Positions 45,430-55,769 of a stretch of DNA of 64,000 nt are shown here, piece after piece. Below the pieces are notes generated by a model. That model saw only the letters and a list, made by a program, of their open reading frames with translations. It had not been told where the DNA came from and made no database searches. Source of the stretch: Nageia nagi (lineage: Eukaryota; Pinophyta). The stretch is taken from positions 39,804,001 to 39,868,000 of the forward strand of contig JBITNC010000002.1 in assembly GCA_050084985.1 (NCBI GenBank). The letters run 5' to 3'. Numbering within the stretch: position 1 is the first letter of the stretch; every line of letters starts with the position of its first letter. The translations under genes and the position numbers were made by a program.

Positions 45430-46977
45430 CCTCCAAAATGATGAAAATTTCACTTTATCATCATTTTGAGACAAAAATGATATCATAAATTTATCGAAAA
45501 TTTTATTTTCTCAAATTTAACTATTCTTTTATTGGTCACATCTAGGTAGAAACCTATCTCAGAATGACTTATCAAAATACTTATACATACTCAAATTGAT
45601 ATCTAAATGCACATGACTATTATTTTTCACTTAGTCTCTTTAAGGTAAAAACATAATTTAATGCGATAACAAGAAATGTCTTAGTCATGTAGGGTTAAAT
45701 TTTAATTCTAATACAACCAAACAAACCCCTTATTCACATTGGAGTTAAGATCTAAATGCATGCGATAACATTGGTACATAATCATTTTAGCTTTGATGCT
45801 TAGTTCCATGTGACAAAAGTTTTTTACTTAGTCACCTCACTTTCCATAGCAACCTCTATGCAACAAAAGATTTACTTAGTCATTTTTATATAACAAAAAA
45901 TATTAATACCACCAAAGGAGGAATAGACTTGATAAAGTTAAGAATCATAGACATGACGATAAGATCTTTAGTTGGTGGGAGGTAAAAATTGATTTGGTGG
46001 CAACAAGGGTAGGGTTCAACCATTCTTGGTTTGAAGGAGACCTAAAGATGAAAAGGATCAAATGCCTATTCACTCTTACCTTCTATCACAAACTACTCTA
46101 ACAATGCAAAAGATTAGGTTACTTTGCCTTTGAAAAAAAACTAGTAGTGATAGAGTATGAAAGTAATAGATACATGATGGAGAAGACCTAATATTTATAG
46201 GTGCAAAACATGCCAAAGGACACACATCACACATATAAGAACTGATGATCTAGATCAAATGGTGGGGATGAATCAATGAGTGGCTTTAGTTGGATTAAAT
46301 AAGGTTTATAGTCAATGTGACCAAGTGATAGCCTAGATCATGTTGTATAGGTTCTCACTTGGGTGCAATTGTTGTTATTTCCTTAGTCATCTCCAAATAA
46401 CTATCTTTCTAGATATGACTACAAAGTTTTCCAAGTCACATTGAATAAGGAGTTAACTCAATGTAACCACTAGAATCCTTTATTTACTCCTAAGGGAGTT
46501 TATACGTTAGTATAACCATTGAAAATAAAAAAGATAATTCGATTTCATGAAATTTTGATCTAGCTTCAAAAATGAAGATGCTTTCACCTTTTGAACTTTG
46601 ATGAAAATTGACTTCCACTTTTTAGTGTATAGAATGAACACTTGGTCTTAAAAATGGGATTTCAAGAGTTCCATCTCATGTCAAGGGTAGATGCTTGTAA
46701 TTAGATTGGAGAATGATATTCAACAATTTGTAAAAACCAACTTCCATGTTAATGTCTAGAATACATGCTTGCCTCCAAGGTGAAAGATGTTAACCAACGT
46801 TCCAAACCCTTTTTGTGATGAAAAAAATGTGATCTTGAAAAATCATTATTTTTGTATTTTTGAATTATGCAAGTTTTTATCTATTTTTTGTTTACTAAGG
46901 AAAATAAGAAATTTTTACTAGATACCTAACTTGAGGAAAAAGTAAAAAAAATGTTTCTTAAAAATTGGGTGGTAATA
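45430..46977 (-). other. 5' non-coding part of the 6-kb repeat, copy 2
   Basis: Aligns with 25150-26703. A leader or promoter region by position. No gene seen on either strand. Confidence 0.5.
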
Positions 46978-47450
46978 ATGCTATGAAATAATCTAAGTAT
47001 ACCATATGATATGAAAATGATCTAAATGCTCCAACAATATGCATGAAATGATCTAATTACACCCTATGATATGAAATGATGTAAATGCATAATATTATGA
47101 AATGAAATTATCTAAGTATACATCATATGATATGAAATGATCTAAATGCATCATATATAATTACATGAAATGCTATGAAGCATCTAAGTTGGTTGTATGG
47201 TAATATTTATGAACAATGCTAAAGATTAACATTGATATATCTATTGAGAGCTTGTAGCTATAGCTAGACCTAACTTACCTAATTTGTGATAATTTGAACA
47301 TATTATCCTAGGTAAAATACATCTAACATTTATAGTAACGATAAAGAAAACATAGCATTTATATTTATAGGTTGAATAGTTAAGTATTATAAGCATTTTT
47401 TACCAACTTACCACTTTTGAAATGGTTTTTGATACTTTATGTTTTATCAT
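46978..47450. repeat. Diverged ATATGATATGAAATGATCTAA repeat and spacer
   Basis: Six or so loose copies of a unit around GATATGAAATGATCTAAATG lie between 46981 and 47180. This is the same unit as the denser array at 47848-48260. The rest has no gene. Confidence 0.55.
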
Positions 47451-47460
47451 GGAGCCAATT

Positions 47461-47541
47461 TTACACCTAACAAATGCTCCTGCTTAAAAGTCTCTACAAT
47501 CTTTCATTTTGTGTATATCCTACAATTGTAGGATTAATCAA
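47461..47541 (-). pseudogene. PPR-derived fragment
   Basis: On the minus strand it reads NPTIVGYTQNER followed, after a stop, by an ETFKQ-like run, matching the WNAMIxGYxQNGxxxEALxLFxQM part of a PLS-class pentatricopeptide repeat protein. Too short to assign to a gene. Related fragments occur at 49010, 52800 and 60380. Confidence 0.55.
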
Positions 47542-47752
47542 TATACATACATTATTTACCTTCTTGATTGTCCAAACTATCTTGAAGGAGCCTTCAAATT
47601 CACTACCAAAATACTCATAAACCTATCCAAAAGTGGTAAGTTGGTAGATGCTAGCAAAATACAGAAAAACATGTTATTACCAAGAGTATACCACATATAA
47701 AAATAATGGAAATATAGACCATCGCATTAATGAAGTTGACCAATCACCATTA

Positions 47753-47758
47753 ATATAT

Positions 47759-47807
<49 letters not shown>
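47753..47807. repeat. (AT)n microsatellite
   Basis: About 27 AT units with a single phase break near 47769. Confidence 0.97.
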
Positions 47808-47810
<3 letters not shown>

Positions 47811-47847
47811 AATGATGAAAGATAAAAATATGTTCATGATAAGTGCA

Positions 47848-48260
47848 TCATATGATATAAAATGATCCAAATTCACCAACATATGATATAAAATGATCAA
47901 AATGCACCAACATATGATATAAAGTTATCCAAATGCACCAACATATGATATAAAATTATACAAATGCACCAATATATGATATAAAATTATCCCAATGCAC
48001 CAACATATGATATGAAATGATCTAATTACACCATATTGGTTTGAAATGATGCTATTGTACCATATGATATGAAATGATCCAAGTGCATGATATGATACAT
48101 GAAATGATCCAAGTACACTATATTGGTTTGAAACAATATGATATGAAAGCAACATATAATATGAAATTCATCTAAGTACACCATATGGTATGAAATGATG
48201 AAACTATGCCGTATAATATGAAATGATATATGTACACCATATGATATGAAATTATTCAAA
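47848..48260. repeat. 31-bp minisatellite array
   Basis: Unit close to CACCAACATATGATATAAAA plus TGATCCAAATG. The first five or six units (47848-48030) keep a 31-bp period; later ones drift and include ATATTGGTTTGAAATGATG variants. The open frames over it on the minus strand are translations of the repeat, not genes. Confidence 0.85.
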
Positions 48261-48420
48261 TATGCTCTATAGTTTCAATTATTGATCAAATGATTCAAAT
48301 ATTCTCTACAATACTTCTACCACAATATTTAATTTACAAGCACCAAGTAAACACATCCACACCAAAGAAGATTTTTTTGAAAATTTGAAATGAAACATAA
48401 AATATGCATAAAATCTAATA

Positions 48421-48490
48421 GATGTATATATGCAAAATGTGGAAGATGTGTGATGGAGACACACTTTCACGAGTACAACAAGGATGCCAA
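48421..48490 (+). pseudogene. PPR-derived fragment
   Basis: DVYMQNVEDV in one frame and MYAKCGR-type wording in the shifted frame (ATATGCAAAATGTGGAAGA), equal to the MYAKCGxIxxA segment repeated at 52680 and 53290. Confidence 0.5.
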
Positions 48491-48599
48491 CTTACCACTT
48501 TTGGACTATTTTTTGACACTTAAATTTTTTTTGGGTTAAACAATTGCTTTCCTTTAAGAAAATTTATGGGTTGAATAGTTAGTTTCCTTCTCCAAGTCA

Positions 48600-49000
48600 A
48601 TTTTTGGATTAATATGGTGTATTTAAATCACTTCATATCATATCATAATTTACTTTTGAAAAATGTTCTCATACAAGCTAGACAATAAAAAGCCCATAAG
48701 TGATAAGTGATACAAGTAGAGGCATTGGGTAGAGGAGAGGAGAGAGAGGCAAGATGAGCTAATTGGAATTGTACCATATGACATAAAATGATTTTTCCCT
48801 ATATACATAGACATAGATGAAGAAAAATACTTTATACCATGTCTAGTAGGTGATTCTGAAGATAGCCTACATAAGCCACCACATTTGATTTATAAGCACC
48901 AATTACACACATTTATACACCCAATTCAAGGTTTATGGGTGTTTTGGAAATGAAGCTCAAATCTCCCTCAAGATAGCTTGCACAGCCAAGTAGGTCAACA
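48600..49000. other. Spacer with an inverted copy of the 111-bp repeat
   Basis: The stretch 48840-48990 (CTATAAGCCACCACATTTG-like, GCACCAATTACACACA, CTCAAGATAGCTTGCACA) is the reverse complement of the 111-bp unit seen at 54050-54540. No gene. Confidence 0.5.
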
Positions 49001-49009
49001 ATTTATATA

Positions 49010-49110
49010 TAATGATTAATCCTATGATTGCAAGATATGCATAAAATGAAAGATTGTAGAGACTTTTAAGTAGATGCAAATGTCATGCGTAAAACTAGGT
49101 ACATGAAGAA
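49010..49110 (+). pseudogene. PPR-derived fragment
   Basis: NPMIARYA*NERL followed by TFKQMQMSCVKL (with frame slippage), equivalent to the SWNxMIxGYxxNG...ETFKQMQxxxVKP segment of a PLS PPR protein and closely similar at base level to 52790-52860. Confidence 0.55.
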
Positions 49111-49449
49111 GTACTATACAAAAGTATCCAAAACCAATCCAAAAGTGGTAAGTTGGCAAAAATATGCTTGTAATACTTAGCAACTGTTCAACCTAGAAAT
49201 TTAAATGTTATGTTTTATTACCTCCACAATAAGCACTTTAATATATCTTTACCCTAAGGATAACCTATTTAAAACATCATGAATTAGATAAATCAGGGCT
49301 AACTACATTTAGAATATCTCAATAGATTTATATTGTCATGCTTCAACATTGTTCATAATGTTACCACACAAACAAGTTGGATGCTTCAAACATATGATAT
49401 GAAATGATCCAAGATGACCATATAATAAGAATTGTGGAATTTTAAGCAT

Positions 49450-49545
49450 TTGTAGGATGCAAGGCATGGGAATTATTTGATAAGATGTATGATTCAAAAC
49501 ATAGTTTCATTGTATGCAATGATTACAAGATTCCTACTACAAAAT
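49450..49545 (+). pseudogene. PPR-derived fragment
   Basis: ELFDKMYDSK followed by a IVSLYAMITRF-type segment in a neighbouring frame, matching the xLFDKMxxRDVVSWNAMIxGY part of PPR proteins. Confidence 0.5.
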
Positions 49546-49784
49546 GACATGTAATTCAAAATGCAAAGCAATACCTATTGCATAGATGCCTCTACTCATC
49601 TTCTTGGTCATGTAGCCTATCTTGAAGAAGTTAAATAAGATTCAATTATGCTATACAAGAACCAAGTAGACACATTTTGATTTATAATATCAAATAAGAC
49701 ACATACACACACCCAAGTAGCATATTTAAAAAAATGAAATGGAACATAAACCTCATAGACATGAATGCAAAATGTGAATGGTGT

Positions 49785-49865
49785 ATGATTGCAGACACAA
49801 TCTCATGGACTATAATGGTTGGAGGAAATGCAATTCATGGATAAAGTGAGGATGCCCTTAAACTT
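49785..49865 (+). pseudogene. PPR-derived fragment
   Basis: MIADTISWTIMVGGNAIHG*SEDAL matches the ...VVSWTAMIxGYAxHGxGxEAL segment typical of PLS-class PPR proteins. Confidence 0.55.
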
Positions 49866-49869
49866 TGAT

Positions 49870-50930
49870 TTGGTGAACCTATTGGTAACCAAATATTTTT
49901 TCCTATGTTTGGCTAAGTACTACAAGCATGTTTTTGCCAACTTATCACTTTTGGACTAATTTTTTACACTTAGAAATTTTTTGGGTTGAACAATTTCTTT
50001 CCTTCTCTAAGCTAGTTTTGGAGGATATGGTGTATTATAATCATTTCATATCACATCATATAGAAAAAACCAAAAAGAAATTCATATCATATAATATGGT
50101 GTATTTTGGTAGTGAATTTCAAAGCTCCCTCAAGATATAGCTTGCATGACTAAGAAGGTCAACAATGCATGTATAATGATTAATCTTATGATTACAAGAT
50201 ATGTAATTCATGGCTACACCAAGGATATACAATTCTTATGATGTATTTAAGTCATTACATATCACATGTCATAAATTAAATATAAACACAATAAGATTCA
50301 AATATGCTCCAAAATTATGCTCAAATGATTTAAATATTCTCTATAGTTTCACACATTGTTCAAATGTTTCAAATATGTTTAACAATACTGGTACAACATC
50401 TCATATATTAATATAGGTTAAAAATATTTTTTTTTGCTAGAAAATAAAGAAGCCACATTTTTTTTTGTAATATTTCATAATCACCACATGGTCTATACAA
50501 CCTGACACCCACTTTATAGATAACTAGAATACTAACTTTACAATAATCTAGATCTAAAGGTACATGTTGCACCTTATCCTTAAGGTTTTTACTAAACCAT
50601 ATGGCATTGACCACTATGTGATTATCTATAGTTAGTAAGGAGAATTTTCTATCACATTTGGAAGTTAGTGTTGTTTGCAATCCCTACATGAAAAAGTAAT
50701 AGCCCATATAAATACACTACATAACATCTAAGTCCATAGTTTTAAAGTTGAGATAATAGTGATCATACCATATCTAGTAAGCCTGAGTTAGCACCTACAG
50801 AGCTGCTATTTGTGCTTTAATCTACTTGGGTATCCTATTTTGCATTGGCTTATGGAATTATGTACAAGGAATCATTACAATTTAGGGGTGCAACATATAA
50901 GCATTTCAAATATGAAATCATGAAAAAATT
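49870..50930. other. Repeat-rich spacer
   Basis: Contains one copy of the dispersed CCAACTTATCACTTTTGG module (49937-49954) and a further short copy of the AATGATTAATCnTATGATTnCAAGATATG sequence (about 50176). The open stretch 50680-50408 on the minus strand has no recognisable motif. Confidence 0.4.
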
Positions 50931-50939
50931 GACACACCT

Positions 50940-52613
50940 ATAGTCATGAAATGTGGGGTATCACATCATGCATCTTTTTCTCATACTCTTCTTGAACATT
51001 TACAATCTTTTCCTCCATCTCCTCTTCAAGTGTTTTCTTTATTTTTTTTTAATTCATTATGCATGTGGCAAATTTCTACCTTATAACCATCATTTGGAAT
51101 CATGCTAGTTGATAAAACACCTTTATTGATGCATGGAACCTGAACCCTCTTTTAGATCCTAAAACATGCATAAGGGCATCATCCATAATATCTTGATTTA
51201 CAGATCTCAACCTAGTAGATGATATTGTATCATTCTAGTAACATCACATGCATAGTTAACTTGGAACATGTTAAAAAAATAATAGATAAAATTATTATTT
51301 TGAGTTAATATTTCCAAGGGAATTACAATTTTTAAAGTACCTTCTAGTGATACAAAAGAGTCATCCTTTTTCTATGAGCTATCAACCATACAAATACCCT
51401 TGGTAGTAGAAGATCTGCATTTAATTGGCTTTGCCTTTGCAAGATATATAGATGGAGAGACATGAGGATAAATCATATGATAAAATAATATATATGATAT
51501 AATACCATTTCATACTCTAATTGATCATATGTTTTCCAATCAATAGTGTGCATGACATATTATTGAGATCTATTTTTTTTGTTCCTTTACCTAGCTGTAT
51601 GTAACACAATAAAGGAAATAGTATAATAATTCATAAGGGAGAGAAAGGTGACCTACAAAACTCACATGAACATAATAATGATATGAAATACCATTATATA
51701 ATGGCTATTACTTGCCTCAAAATCCTCAAAATCATTATTTTTTTTTGCTTTTCACAAAGGCTTCCCAATCTTGTATTGGTAGATGAGGTGGGTGTTAGCA
51801 ATTCTATCTTCATCATTGTCATACTTATCATAATGTAGTTTCACCAATTAATATTTATTATCACACAATAATTTTCCAATATTAATCATACTCCATTTCT
51901 TCATGTTATTTGTAACATCACACTTTTGCTATATTAAACCATTACCTTATTAGACTACAATATTTACATAAGTAATCATAATGAAGTATATGAAATATAT
52001 TGGCTAGTAAGTTAACTTAACCATTACCCAACACTTGTTTTAAACATCTTTTGGGACTTCTTTTTAGTATCTATAGGTGATAGGGACAATATCCCTTGAT
52101 ATCACCCCCAAAAAGATGAAAAGTGCTTGGCATTATTTCTAATGAGCTATATAAATAGATTGGTCCTAATCTCCATCTTATCTGTATTGCTCACCTTAAG
52201 TGCCATTCTTATGGGACCTCTAATTTTTTGATGTGATGGTTTGGTATCAATATATATATAAACATTATCACCCTCATTTCCCAAAGCATTTCACCCTCAT
52301 TTCCCAAAGTATTATCACCATCATTGCCCAAAGCATTATCACCCTCATTGCCAAAAGCATTCTCACCCTTGTTACCCATAACATCATTAAAATTATTACC
52401 AAAATTATCATCAAATTCATTTCCACTAGCATTATCATTTACAACATTCTCCCCATTTGATTCAATGATGTTATGACCTGAATATTTATAAGCTTCATCA
52501 ACCTTATAACTCTATTGTGTTCTAATAATTGAATTTGCTAGATTTTTTTTTTGAGGCATCCTTCGATAGTGGTTGTATTTTTCTTTTTAGTTTTTTTAGG
52601 CACCTCCAGTCAT
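50940..52613 (-). pseudogene. CACTA second gene, Transposase_24-like (Ptta/En/Spm), broken
   Basis: Minus-strand order: a candidate ATG at 52613; an 8-residue tandem repeat region (52455-52260); RGPIRM (about 52222), the RGxTxM opening of the plant Ptta/En/Spm domain; FKTSVG and a LTSQYIS segment (about 52055-51995), matching the ...xxVGxxWRxxKSxLxxxYI block; HLPIQDWEAFVKSKK (about 51795-51750), matching PPxxxxxxDWxxFVxxR; DDALMHVLGSKRGFRFHAS (about 51190-51130), like ALxxVLGxxRxGxVRG; and a Glu-rich coiled coil LEEEMEEKIVNVQEEYEKKM (about 51025-50966) at the C-terminus. That domain series is what accompanies TNP2 in many CACTA elements. Stops and shifts disable it. Confidence 0.7.
52262..52455 (-). 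repeat. 24-bp (8-residue) tandem coding repeat
   Basis: ATTATCACCCTCATTTCCCA..AGC repeats eight times with a 24-bp period; on the minus strand it encodes variants of ALGNEGDN and TLGNEGEN. It lies in frame with the start of the Transposase_24-like gene and decays toward 52455. Confidence 0.85.
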
Positions 52614-52668
52614 GGTAATTTTTGACTACAAGCACATATCAACATTAAGAATTAATATTTTCCATCTA

Positions 52669-53385
52669 ATAATTGTGAATGCCTTGATAGACATGTATGC
52701 AAAATGTGGAAGAATATAAAAGGCCTAAGAATTGTATAAGAATATGCATGATGCAAAAATTATTTCATGGAATGTAATAATCTTAAAGATATGCATGAAA
52801 TGGGATTCTTAGAAAGGCTTAGATACTTTTAAGTAGATGCAATTATTATATGTGAAACCAAAATCTATAACATTTACTAACATTCTTCCAACATGTGCCA
52901 CCATTGGAGCTCTAGAACAAGGTATGGACATCTATAAAAGAGTAGTTGAAAATGGTTTTACATTGAATGTTGTAGTTGTGAAAGTTCTGATGGGCATGTA
53001 TGAAAACTATGGAAGAATACACACAGCCTAAGAATTATTTGAAAAGATGTAGAGATAGTTTTATGGAATGCAATGATCATAGAATATGCATAAAATTGGT
53101 TTTTTAAGGCTCTATATACTTTTAAGCAGATGCAATTCTTAGATGTAAAGCCAAACTCTATAACCCTTGCCAACATTCTTCTAGAATGTGCCACCATGGG
53201 AGCTCTAGAAGAAGGTATGGATATATGTAAAAGATTAGTTGAAAATGATTTTGCATTGAAAGTTGTGGTCGTGAAATCCTTGATAGGCATGTATGCAAAA
53301 TGTAGAAGAATACACAAGGCCCAAGAATTATTTAACAAGATGCATGATGCACACATAGCTCCATGGAATGTAATGAATTGGGTGT
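52669..53385 (+). pseudogene. PLS-class PPR pseudogene fragment A (about 2.3 repeat triplets)
   Basis: Begins IVNALIDMYAKCGRI, continues with ISWNVIILKI, an ETFKQ-like run, MQLLYVKPKSITFTNILPTC, ATIGALEQGMDIYKRVVENG and LNVVVVKVLMGMYENYGRI; about 300 bp later the same series recurs as MQFLDVKPNSITLANILLEC, GALEEGMDICKRLVE, VVVVKSLIGMYAKCRRIHKA, QELFNKMHDA and APWNVMNW. The ~101-residue period, with VKPNxxTxxxxLxxCAxxGALExG and LIxMYAKCGxIxxA blocks, is diagnostic of PLS pentatricopeptide proteins, which act in organelle RNA editing. Short open pieces (52837-53031, 53130-53534) are separated by stops and shifts. No N-terminal targeting peptide or E/DYW end is present. Confidence 0.85.
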
Positions 53386-53640
53386 GTGTATGTGTGTACT
53401 TGGTTTTTGTAAATAGAAGATATCCCAATTCCAAATCACTAATAAAAAACATATTCTTTCTAGTACATATTCTAAATAGATCAAAAACCTTCTTCTTTTA
53501 TGCATTTTCAAAATTTGAATCAATCTCTTACTAAGAGGTCTTTGATATATCTAGATATGCACTGGAAAGGAAATACCATGTACTATCTCATCTCATCTCC
53601 TTTCATCATGCCTTTATAAAATGCTTGTACTATCATATGT
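53386..53640. other. Spacer between PPR fragments
   Basis: No recognised gene. It starts at GGGTGTGTGTATGTGTGTACTTGG, one diverged unit of the 111-bp repeat, so the PPR frame is broken exactly where this repeat begins, as it also is at about 54045. Confidence 0.45.
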
Positions 53641-53649
53641 ACCCATTGC

Positions 53650-54047
53650 TTAATCAAATATTGAAGAATATGTAAGGCCTAAGAATTGTTTAACAAGATG
53701 CATGATGTAGAAATAGTATCATTTGATGCAATGATGTTAAGGATATGCACAAAATAGGATTTATGAAAAGGATCTACATACTTTTAAGAAAATGGAATTA
53801 TCATATGTAAAACCATAATCTATAACCTTTTCCAACATTCTTCTAGCATTTTCCACCATGGGAGCTTTAGAAGAAGGTATGGACATCCATCAAAGAGCAA
53901 TTGAAAATGATTGTGCATTAAATGTTGTGGTTATGAAAGCCTTGATAGGCATGTATGCAAAAAATGTAAGAATACATGATTCCCAATAATTATTTAACAA
54001 GATTCATGATGCAGACATAGCTTCATGGAATGCAATGAATTGGGTAT
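53650..54047 (+). pseudogene. PLS-class PPR pseudogene fragment B
   Basis: A third copy of the same ~300-bp triplet: an ELFNKMHDV-like segment, SFDAMML, NILLAFSTMGALEEGMDI, HQRAIENDCALNVVVMKALI, GMYAKNVRI and ASWNAMNW. It is more decayed than fragment A and again ends at AATGAATTGGGTATGTGTATG, running into the 111-bp array. Confidence 0.78.
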
Positions 54048-54540
54048 GTGTATGTGTGTACTTGGTGCTTGTAAATCAAATATTATGTTTTGTGCATGCT
54101 ATCTTGAGGGAGATTTTAACTTCATTTCCACAATACCCATAAACCTTGAATTGGGTGTGTGAAAGTGTTTACTTTGTTCTTGTAAATCAAATATGGTGGT
54201 TTGTACAGGCTAGCTTTAGGAAGCTTTGAATTTCACTACCAAAAAAACCCATAAACCATAAATTGGGTTTGTGGAAGTATGTACTTGGTGCTTGTAAATT
54301 GAGTGATGTGGTTTGTGCAAGCTATCTTGAGGAAGCTTTGAACTTCATTGCCAAAATATGCATAATCCCTAGATTTGATATGTGGAAGTGTCTACTTGGT
54401 GCTTGTAAATTGAATGTTATGGTTTGTATAGGCTATCTTTAGGAAGCTTTGAAATTCACTGCCAAAATACCTATAAATTCTAAATTGGGTATCTTCATGT
54501 GACTACTTGGTGCTTGTAAATAGACTATTGTGGTTATGAT
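54048..54540. repeat. 111-bp tandem array, about 4.5 units
   Basis: Landmarks TGTACTTGGTGCTTGTAAAT occur at about 54055, 54166, 54277, 54389 and 54501 (variants), spaced 111-112 bp. Each unit also has GGTTTGTGCAAGCTATCTTG, GAAGCTTTGAATTTCA and CCAAAATACCCATAAA. Diverged inverted copies lie at 48310-48400, 48840-48990 and 49660-49720. Confidence 0.88.
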
Positions 54541-54554
54541 TTTACTGATACATA

Positions 54555-54900
54555 AGACTCATGATTTTTTAATATGATGCATAATGCAAATGCAATTTCA
54601 TAATTTGTAATGATTGCATGATATAACAAGATGGGTTTTATGAAAATGAAAGGCCCATAGACATATGAATAATATAGAAGAATAACATAAAACTTAACTT
54701 TTGATTGATAACATGCATGACACAAATAAAGTTTAAGAGTCTCCAATGATTGTATGATACATAAAACTAATTTTTTGAAAATCAAAGGCCCATAGACACA
54801 TGAAACATGTGAAAGATTAACATAAAACCTCATATTTGTTTGACATGATGCATGATGAAAATATAGTTTCATGGTCTATGATGATTGCAAGATTCACAAG
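54555..54900 (+). pseudogene. Tandem short PPR-derived units (~115-118 bp each)
   Basis: Three units each translate to variants of a YLFDMMHDENIVSWSMMIARF-like segment, separated by GGCCCATAGACAnATGAA. They match the xxFDxMxxRNVVSWxxMIAxY part of PPR proteins. The minus-strand open frame across them (54872-54534) is a shadow. Confidence 0.65.
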
Positions 54901-55769
54901 TTTTCTAAATGAAAGAAAAAAATACAAAGCATAAATATTCAAAAGAATACAAGCTCACAGATAAGGAATATTATGTCACAAACTAAAAAATACCTGATAT
55001 AATCTTGTCTTCCCACATCCCACCTAGTCTCCAAACCCCTTAGCTTGAAAAACTTCAAATGATGAGAAATATTCCCTCAACTCAAAAAAATTGAAATAAC
55101 GAGAGCTCCATCCCCTCAGCTCAAAAAACTTGAAATTATGAGAACATTCCAAGTTCCCCCATGTGTATCCATTTTTTTTTAATTGTTTTTCACTAAGGGA
55201 TGGGTTTTCATCACCTCATTAATTTTTTAGGGGGTGTTTATAAACCAGTCCCTAAAAACTATTGTTTAAAATAAAAATTAGGGTGGTTAAAAATCTTTGC
55301 TCGTAAACCACCTCAAATTACCTATCTCCAATGCCCTTTTTTGATCTAGTTTTTACAAATAAATTATGACATATGATATAAAATAATTTAAATACAACAT
55401 ATGATCCAAAAACTGGATTAGATAAGGAAACCAAATGTTCAACCCTAAAACTTTCCAAGTGTTATAATCCAGTCCAAAAGTGGTAAGTTGCCAAAAATAT
55501 GCTTGTAATAATTAATTAAAGTTATTTAAGCATAAATTTACAACATATTTAAATAATTTTAGAATAAATGTAGATAATATAATTTGAATCTTATTATGCT
55601 TATATTTAAATGATTACATATGATATGAAATATTTTAAATACACCATATGATCCAAAACTTACTATGGAGAAGTAAAGAAATTGTTCAACCCAGAAATTT
55701 TCTAAGCATAAAAGCCCAATCCAAAAGTGGTAAGTTGGCCAAACACTATATTTTTTTGCTAGTACAAGC
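54901..55769. other. Spacer with possible CACTA subterminal repeats
   Basis: CTCAAAAAAnTTGAAAT and CCCCTTAGCTTGAAAAACTT-like strings repeat at 55035-55140. GGTGGTTTA/TAAACCACC-type motifs occur at 55200-55320 in both orientations, similar to motifs at 14060-14090. Two copies of the CCAAAAGTGGTAAGTTGG module lie at 55474 and 55721. No gene. Confidence 0.4.

Larger units (their letters stand above)
40678..46977 (-). mobile_element. Copy 2 of the unrecognised ~6-kb repeat (6,300 bp)
   Basis: Colinear with 14327-26703 minus the LARD. Left end TGTTAACCATTTTTTC, right end GGGTGGTAATA; reading the right end on the minus strand gives TATTACCACCCAATTTTT (copy 1: TGTTACCACCCAATTTTT), so the two ends of the element look like short imperfect inverted repeats. 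It has one minus-strand reading frame (45429 to 42040), about 1.5 kb before it and about 1.35 kb after it. Two segmental tandem duplications are present. No LTR, PBS, PPT, poly-A tail or known transposase was found. Confidence 0.75.

Noticed and set aside
47925-48259. Minus-strand open frames rich in His, Ile and Tyr
   Set aside because: They follow the 31-bp repeat and have no domain similarity.
47848-48260. CRISPR-like regular repeats
   Set aside because: The units are contiguous with no unique spacers, and the setting is plant nuclear DNA. It is a minisatellite.
53332-53523. Minus-strand open frames over the PPR fragments (52958-53452, 53332-53523)
   Set aside because: They are antisense shadows of PPR codons; the sense strand shows the family motifs.
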